64,000 nucleotides of DNA. Source: Euclidia mi (taxonomy: Eukaryota > Arthropoda > Insecta > Lepidoptera > Erebidae). The notes beneath the pieces were generated by a model that was given only the letters and a program-made list of their open reading frames with translations, did no database searches and was not told the origin of the DNA. A program made the translations under genes and the position numbers. Of this stretch, positions 48,101-57,100 are shown piece after piece. Each line of letters opens with the position of its first letter. Within the stretch, counting starts at the first letter, position 1. The stretch spans positions 42,264,394 to 42,328,393 of the forward strand of contig OX123187.2 of NCBI GenBank assembly GCA_944739405.2. The letters are read 5' to 3'.

Positions 48101-51100
48101 CTTTACGACGAACTTCAGTCGGACGGTCGTAGTATATCAGAGAGCCGGCTCGTTTAATCTGTAACGAGATAGGCCCTGGCACTCACAAAACTTCTATCCT
48201 TTACGGTGCTTTTTTATGCTGAATGTAAAAATAAAATGTGAATGTTGCTGATATTTAAGGGGTCATTTCAGCATGGAAGAGCACCGTTTGTTATGGATGC
48301 CAATCCCAGAAGATACTTAGATTTGCATTGCTCATCGGCATATTCTTCGTGTCTGATATAAACATCTAGAATCTAGATAACTAATTGAAAAGAAAATACA
48401 TCTTCGTATACATGTACACTCACCCAATGTTAAACCAACGTTTGATCGACTTTAGAATCATGAAACGCATACTCCGAACTGGGGCCCAATTCTCCTAAAT
48501 AAATACATACATACATACATACATATCGTCACGCCTTTTATCCCCGAAGGGGTAGGCAGAGGTGTATTTCTACACCCACTTTTCGCCAGATATACTTTAG
48601 TCCCACGTAATAAGCGGCGAGCCTATTGCCGTACCGGGCACATTTCCAGACTCCGTTCTGCTACTGAGAATTTCGTGACAGAAAAACTCAATAACACTGC
48701 ACGACCCAGGAATCGAACCCGGGACCTCCCGATCCCACGCGCACATTTATGCCGCGAGACCAACGAGGCAGTCGTATAGGGTTTGATGTCGAGTTTTCCG
48801 TCTCTACGCAAAGATGGTATTTGCATCGTGTTATTCCTTAGTCGCCTCTTACGACACCCACGGGAAGATAGGGTTTTTGCCGTGTGGTTGACGGCATAGA
48901 ATACAAGTGTCACCACCCCTAAAGAAATACAGTTTCGATATAATGTCAGTGTCATGAAGAAATTTCTTTTTTTATTAAATTTTCATAATTAGGTACATTG
49001 CAGATGATAAATTATAACTATATACATTACCTACTATCTTAAATAATCATACTGTCTAAGAATATATATGTACATAAAACTAAAAATAAAGAGTAAAAAT
49101 AGATACATATGTACAGGTGTGTTTAGGCGTCGTAGAATGCCTCCGCATCAATATCATCGGGTAACGTGCCCAGAAGGCTGGCAGCATTGCCACGCTGGAT
49201 AGCGATGCTGATTCTCTGAGCAGTCAGTGTCATTACTTACGTCACATAAATCGTATTCTTCTATAAATGAATGAAATCGTAACGAGATCGTAAATTGAAA
49301 CAAGAGTCGAAATATGTGTCAACGACGAACTGTTTATTTTAAATTATACGATAATGACATTATGTAATCAGAATACCGCTTTTGAGTCCATTCAAAATAT
49401 AATATCAATGTCATATAAAATACGAGAATTAGGCCACTGAATTTAGTTTATCTCACCGTAATAAACTGCGTCAGATAGGTTGCTTACAGTGGCGGCTCGT
49501 TCAAAGGAGCGCTGGAGCAGTGAACTCCCAAAATTATAAAATATATGTATATAAACTTTTTCTATAAACATGCTCAATATTTTAATACACACCTAGTCTC
49601 TTTTCTATAATGCATATCTACAAATAAGTATTTGACTACAAAACTGTTTATCATAATTTTGTCAACACTCTTGAAACATACATAGGTATTTTTGTTGAGT
49701 GGAGCGCTCATAACAGCGCTCTTCGTTGACGAAAGCTTAGTACAACGAGAGTGCGAAAGAGAGAGCGTTCTATGCGCTGGGCGCGTGAGACAAAAGATTT
49801 GTATGAGAAATAAGGCAAATACGGAGCGCCGCTCCTGGCTAGCTTGACTTTCACGCATGCGCACCTCGCGCATGCGTGAATATATTACCCGACTAAATGA
49901 TATGACCATTTGTCACGAAGAAAAATTAAAACGTATGCGCCGTTTTTTTTTAATAGTGTTTTGCCGGTATCATTTGAATGCAAACAAAAGAAAAACATTT
50001 CTCTGCAAGTGCGTTGGTAATTAGAAAAGAATTGGTGTTTAAAATATTGTTAATTTTATGTGATTGTGTGTACCTATCTATGTGTTTAAGAAAGACAGTT
50101 AAATTCTGTAACTAATATGGAATATAACAGCGTAAACTTTATAAACGGATGGATGAAAGAAGAAATACGAAAGGAGTGTATTGTGCGAGAATGAATGGAA
50201 ATGTCGGTAGGGGACGCCCTAGGCAGACGTACGCCGATCAAATAGGTGACGTACTAAAAATGGGCCAAATTAAAAGTACCCATAACCGACGCGCATGCAT
50301 GATGAGGTTAATGGCCGTAACACACGCTCGAACTTGTCCGGCGGACAAAAGCCGTTGGTCCGGCGGACCAAATCCGCTCTCGCTACAGACGACCGGATCG
50401 GACAGTTGCTTTACGTAAGCCATATCCGATCCGACCGATCTGCAAACTAGCGGACCGAGGCGGACTCAATTAATAATAATTATGTTCGCCGGACTACTCT
50501 ACAGACGGGCAGATTTGGTCGGGAGGCGGAGCAAATCCGTGGTCTGTTCGGACCATAATGAATGTCGAGGAAGCGAAAGAGGTATGTTTGAACCGAAGCA
50601 TGTGGTGTTCCATAGTCTCTGCCTACCCCAATGGGAGACAGGCATGACGATATAGATAGATAGTTAGAACTTTATAAAAAACTGAGAAAAACTTTAAAAA
50701 AAGACCAATATGATAAAACGCTTTGGTTATGTGGTTGCGAAAATGCGAAGTAAGTAAGAAGCCGTTTTCTTTTCCGTGTAGGTATTTTGTTTAGTGGCGC
50801 TGGAGTTGATACTGCGTGGACGGTTCAGGTAGGTATCGATGATTTAGCACATCTTACTGTTAATTGTAAAAGCACTCACAAAATAAATTGTAAGCAGTTT
50901 CATCTTCTTTTTTAGTGAACACCCAATATAATCTTTCACGAGCCGCCTCTGGTTGCTTACATAAATGTGCTCACCACAGAAATAGATAGTAATAGAACGG
51001 TGAATGTCACGTCATCGCGTACATTTCGCGCGTGCCACATTTTAGCAAGCCCCGCCCACAGTGACGTATAGATAATGAGGGGACACTAAGGAATTATTAT

Positions 51101-54100
51101 CGATGTGAGAGCTATGGAAAATGAAATTATGTTATTGTTTATATAAAATGTTTTATTATGAATAGTTTGGTTATAGTATACTTTTATAAAATAAAACGTA
51201 TTTATTTAGTTAAAAATCTGTATTGAAATCTTACAAAACTTTTGACTATATTATAAAATATCTATACTAATGTAATAAAGCGGAAGAGTTTGTTTGTTTG
51301 AACGCGCTAATCTCAGGAACTACCGGTCGGATCTAAAAAATTATTTTTGTATACGGTAGCCTAGTTATTCCGGAAGGCTATAGGCTATATAACATAACGT
51401 TTCGACCCTTTGTGGCCGGGCAAAAGGCTAAAAAGGCTAAAAGATAATGTCGGCTAATCTCAGGAACTAGCAGTCGGCTTTTAAAAATTGATATTGCCTA
51501 TGATAGCCCAATTATTCCGAAAGGCTATAGGCTATATAAAATTACGCCACAACTTTTAGGGGCCAGACAAAACTAATAAATTTGGTCAAACGAGAAGGGG
51601 GAGGGTTGGGTCAAAGGCAAAAAAAAGGCTTAACGAATAGGATACAATCTATATGGGTATCGCTTTTGAGATTTTCGGGATGCTGATTAAATAATATTAA
51701 ATTTATTTAGTGATTCAAGATGGCGGACGGAATATCAAAGATGGCGGATGACAAAATTTTAAAAAACAATATGGGTATCGCCTTCTATATTTTAAGGGTT
51801 GGGAAATCGAAATACAACATCTATTTCTTGATCGAAGATGGCGGATGGAAAATCAAAGATGGCGGATGGGAAAATAAAAAAAATCTATATTGGTATCGTC
51901 TGCGATGTTAAAAGGGATGGAAAATTCAAATACAACATCTTTTTCGTGATTCAAGGTGGTGGATAGGAAATTAAAGATGGCGGACGGGATTTTTTTAAAG
52001 TCGATATGGGTATCGTCTCCGATATTTTAAGGAATGGGAAATTCAAAAACACCATCTATTTCGTGATCAAAGATGGTGGATGGGATTTAAAAAAAAATAC
52101 AATATGGGTATCGTCTCCGATGTTTAAAAGGATGGGTAATCCAACATCACCATCTATTTCGTGATCAAAGATGTCCCGTCCGCCAACTTGGATTCCCAAA
52201 TGGATGTCATTTTCGTGATCAGAAAGCATGAAAACCCCGAAAATGATACCCATATTAATTTTATTAAAAATGACCCATCCGCCATCTTGGATTCCCAAAT
52301 AGATGTCATTTTCGTGACCAGAATCCATGAAAACCCCGAAAATGATACCCATATTAATTTTATTAAAAATGTCCCGTCCGCCATCTTGGATTCCCAAATA
52401 GATGTCATTTTCGTGACCAGAATCCATAAAAACCCCGAAAACGATACCCATATTAATTTTATTAAAAATGTCCCGTCCGCCATCTTGGATTCCCAAATAG
52501 ATGTCATTTTCGTGACTAGAATCCATAAAAACCCCTAAAATGATACCCATATTAATTTTATTAAAAATGTTTCGTTCGCCATCTTGGATTCCCAAATAGA
52601 TGTCATTTTCGTTATCTGAAAGCATGAACATGATGCTTGCTTTCTTTATGATAGAGAGAGAGAGACAGCCAGAGACATAATAATTAATTCGAATTAATAT
52701 TCCTTTTATTTATCGATAAATTTAAAACGTAACCATAAACCGAACGTCAATCCCTAGCGCGCGCTGACCAATCACAGCTATTTATTTGACCCGTGGCCCC
52801 TGATTTGTTATTGTTTTTGGCATCTTGTGAATATCGCGTATCTCGCCGTACATTGCGTGTTTATTTCATAAATATGTCAACAAGTATCGTATAATTCAAG
52901 CAATGGAAATTTAACATAACGAAGAAATGAACGATGATGTTCTTATTAGACAAACATGGTAAAAGTAGCCCACTTGTTTTAAATCTCAATAATCTTAAGT
53001 TTCACTCAATTTAAATACTTACTGGTGATATGAAATGCCTCCCTTTTCCATATTTTTGCATCACTTTTAATTTTTACAATTGGAAACTGCACAATATGGC
53101 ATATTCGTAACGAATTTAATGTTTTTTACCTCCTGAGCGCGCGAAAGGGAGACGCGATGCGTAATGCGAATGCGTTCGAAAACACATGCACTATAGTGCA
53201 ATAGTTTGGCACGCGCGCCACGCCCGTGTCACCGTTCTATTACTATATATTTCTGTGGTGCTCACTTTTTTCCCTTCTTATTTTTGTCTTCTTCATTCAC
53301 GCTTGGTTTAGTCTGATCTGATCATCGGTGTGTGCGCCCAATGAGCAGCCAGCAGATTGTGGCATATGGTCACCATTAGTGGCTTTGACCAAAATATATT
53401 GTAATGTAGTAGATGAGGCACACTACTAGAATGACGCTGGACTCATTGTAACAACTGAAAATTTCACTTGATTCGATCTCTTCTTGTAGGTATCGGTCTG
53501 ACCCAATCCTCTAATATGTTCTTGTAGGTGTGGTTGAAACATAATAGTAATTTTGTTTATTTTTATATTTCTTTAACATAATTCGACGTACAATCAAACA
53601 AGTCGGCGCTGGACCAGTTTGAAAAAAAATCCCTTGGCTCGCTCATAGAGTCGAGGCACACTATAGAAAAGAAACTGGTTTTGCATACGAGTGTCAATGT
53701 GCGTGTAAAAAATCACTGGAAGCGACGATGTCTTGCTAAGCGATTCTCGCCCTTATGGTGGTCTAGCGGGAAGTTGTTCGAAGCTGTACATAAAGACTCG
53801 ATGTGCCCGCAGCTACGCCCACACATTAAATTTTTAATTTAACCGTTTCTTCTGATCTCGTGGGAATTTCGGTAAACCCCTTCTAGTTACTAGTACCATT
53901 TTTGCGCCATATAGTTTTGGCTGTACTTTGTACGTCAAACGGTCATAAGCATCTCTTCGTACCTTATTATGGCCATGGAACCTCGTGCCAAAACAAATCT
54001 AACTACCCTAGTATTTCTATGCAACTGAAATGATAACCAAGTGCAAGTTTCTTGTTATAAATATTAGAAAAAGTCTAATACCAAGGGATAGTAAAGTAAT

Positions 54101-57100
54101 TCCATAAATTTTGGAAGAAAAAGACTCACTTATACTGGACAGGCAATTTCCACCTATCTCTTTTTGTGTTCAATTACTTCTACGTACATTAGTAGGTACA
54201 ATATTTTAAATACCTGCTTAAAAGACTACATACTAAAACAGTAGTAATAACTAGTTTCCTTTTAATCATAGAGCTTCACAGTACCCAATTTTGTTTAATT
54301 ACATCAATTATATGATTTCACGAAGACAAACAAGTTCGAACTAAATCAATAATTAATTCAATGCCTTCCCACACTCCGCACATTGGAATCGGAATAGAAA
54401 ATAATACGACGAACTGGTACATACATAGTTACGTACCAACAACTAGACGCTGCAAGAAACTGCTCCATATTTTATATCTGTTGTAGCTTCATACTTACTG
54501 GAACCTGATGTTTAGCTTCTTCAAATCTTTAACTTCACTTTATGGAAACTTGGCTGTTGTACGTATTGATCACTGTCATATTTTATAAGACTGGGGTAAA
54601 TGGTGACAGGTCGCAGGCACAATATGCGACCCTCAAAATGCCTTTGATATTAAAGAGTCGCATATATAAGGTGGCTATAACGTTTGTCGTATGGTTTGTA
54701 GCTGATTGTAAGACTACTAAGGAGGTGCATGAGAAACGATTACATGTAAGAGATGTGAGAAGGTTATGATTTTATGATAAATTTTGGGAGTGACGAGAAT
54801 GGTAAGAATTAGAAACGGGTGCATAGAAGAAATAGAGGTAGCCTGAAATTGACGACCGTTTTTCTTGACATGGACATGCTATAAGGCGAGTTGTAGGTAA
54901 ACAAGAAATAAATGAGAAGGCAGAAGGATGAAAACGTAGAGGAGGGCCAAGGAAAAGATGAAAGAGAAAGAGGTATATGATTCAATGCCAGGCGATATAG
55001 AAGTATGGAAGCAAAGGAAACAATGCGGATTATATCCAAATAAATTGAGATCAGGTTCGAAGAACATGGTAAGAATTGCGAATGATGCATGTGCGCGAAA
55101 TATTATAATTACTGTAGGTACTGTCATTTACAGTAGGTAATATAATACCGTGTGCTTGAGTTCGAACCTTGAAGAGATGGACGTACCTACTTAAGTAAAC
55201 GTTCGTGTTCAAAATGTATTTAAAAGAGTGCCGCCACATAGATGACTTTGTTTTCAGTCAATCTGTCTGTCTTTCTGTATATCTGTTGTTTATCTCATGA
55301 GCGCATGATAGTGGGTTGTTGTTTCAACAGCTTTCTATAGCTATATTTTGTAAATCATAACAAAATTAGAAAAACACCCAAACAAAAATTACCAGTAAAG
55401 TATCTATTCAGTAATCTAGTCTTGCTTGTTTCATTTTTTTGCATAAATGTACCTAACCCTCTCGAAGCTGCATATACTCGTAATTATGACTTAGACATTT
55501 ATTATTCGGTTAAAAAGGCCCTCCCTTCAGTCTCCTACCTGGATGTATCTTTTCTTGGCTTTCACGCGGCCCATCTGTCGGTAAGTGGTCACGTGACTCA
55601 CATACATGACTGTGATCTCTAAGCACGACAGAAGTAGGATAACTATTGAGCCTCCTTTTACATACCGAACGAAATGCGAGATGATTGTAGCTTGGACGTT
55701 ACCGACCCATATGTAGAGACCTGCGTAGGTACCTACTGAACCAGCGTAGCTTATTATTCAAGCCATCTAGATCTAATGCACCCAATAATAAAATAACAAA
55801 GTCTGAGAGGCATGGTTATTGGTTACTAACCCGTTTGGCCAGCGTGATATAGTAGGCCAATTCCTCCTTTCCAAGGAGAGGCCTTGTCCAGCAGTGGACT
55901 CTTAAAGGCTGATGATAATAATAATGCCAACGACGGCAATGCCATAGCTTTACGATTCTTGTCCCGAGACTAGAACCGGGACTGAAAGCTTTACGTGCCC
56001 TCCGAAGCACAGTTATAGCGCTCTGATGTAAATGCAAGACGCGGTCACCCATCTACGTGGCGACGTGCGTAAGCGTTGCTTAACTTTGACCGACCTGTTA
56101 CGGACAAAATGCCAAGTCTCGCTTTGAGATGACATGCGAATATCGAATCGACTACCCCAGGAAGGTAGCTTTACTTTTTAGGGTTCCGTAATCCACAAGG
56201 AACCCTTATAGTTTCGTCATGTCCGTCCGTCTGTCCGTCCGCAGCCTAGCTCAAAGACGCCTGGTGCTAGAAAGCTGATATTTGACATGAATATAGACAT
56301 AAGATATTGCAACAAAACTGTAGAATAAAATTTAGGAAAATATTTTTTTAGGGGTATCTCCCCTACATATATATATATAGTGGGGTTGAATTTCTTTTGA
56401 TTGAGTACCCCATTATGTGGGGCAGTAGCGGCTTTAGGGGGGGGCGAACCGGGGCGGTCGCCCGGGGCGCCAGGATCTAGGGGCGCCGCAGGCGCCCGGG
56501 ACTAGTCAAGTGCGGGGTTAAAGAGAAACACTAAATGTGTCCGTTTATAAGATTTTTAAAGATGTTTGTAGTAAAATGCTATGAAATAGTAGATACTATG
56601 AGTCGCAGGGTATGGTAAAGCGAGTGAAAGAATCGCAATGGGCACTAGGTTGATCATCGGAAATAAAATAATTTAGTAAAGAATTTAGCTCCCTGACAAA
56701 CAGGTATATTTTTAAATAAATCTAAAGTTATAGACGTTTTCTTCATAGCAGATAAAATGTTTTAACTAAATATGTTATACTATTGGTCGGCAAGGCTTAG
56801 AATAACAACACCATATTCCCTTCCGTTGATGAATGTATGAGGCGACTAACGGATTGACAGCGGCAAAGTTGCAGCAGCGTCCCTTTGTCCCTCAGGTAAC
56901 GATCTTACTGTGGTTGCCAACCTGCATATCCAACGTGGTGATTATGGGCAAAACCCACCATGAAAAGGAGCCAAAAAGTACGGTGCCTAGTCCATAGCCA
57001 TATTATGCCTGCTTACGACAGCGGCCTTGGTCATGGTAGTGTAAGGGATGCTAAGAATATCCGGGCTATGGATACCTGCCAACATCCATTGAACCTAGCT

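Larger units (their letters stand above)
50975..53257. mobile_element. TIR element with 8-bp target duplication
   Basis: The ends CACAGAAATAgATAGTAATA and, from the right, CACAGAAATAtATAGTAATA continue in common for about 30 bases (GAACGGTGA). An exact 8-bp duplication gtgctcac lies at 50967-50974 and 53258-53265. No transposase was seen. A hAT or similar 8-bp superfamily is likely. A Helitron-like piece starting at 51261 is inserted in it. Confidence 0.85.

Noticed and set aside
52056..52631. 191-residue minus-strand frame of 33-residue repeats, with other long frames overlapping
   Set aside because: The 99-bp period keeps any stop-free frame open, and three frames are open at once. There is no conserved domain.
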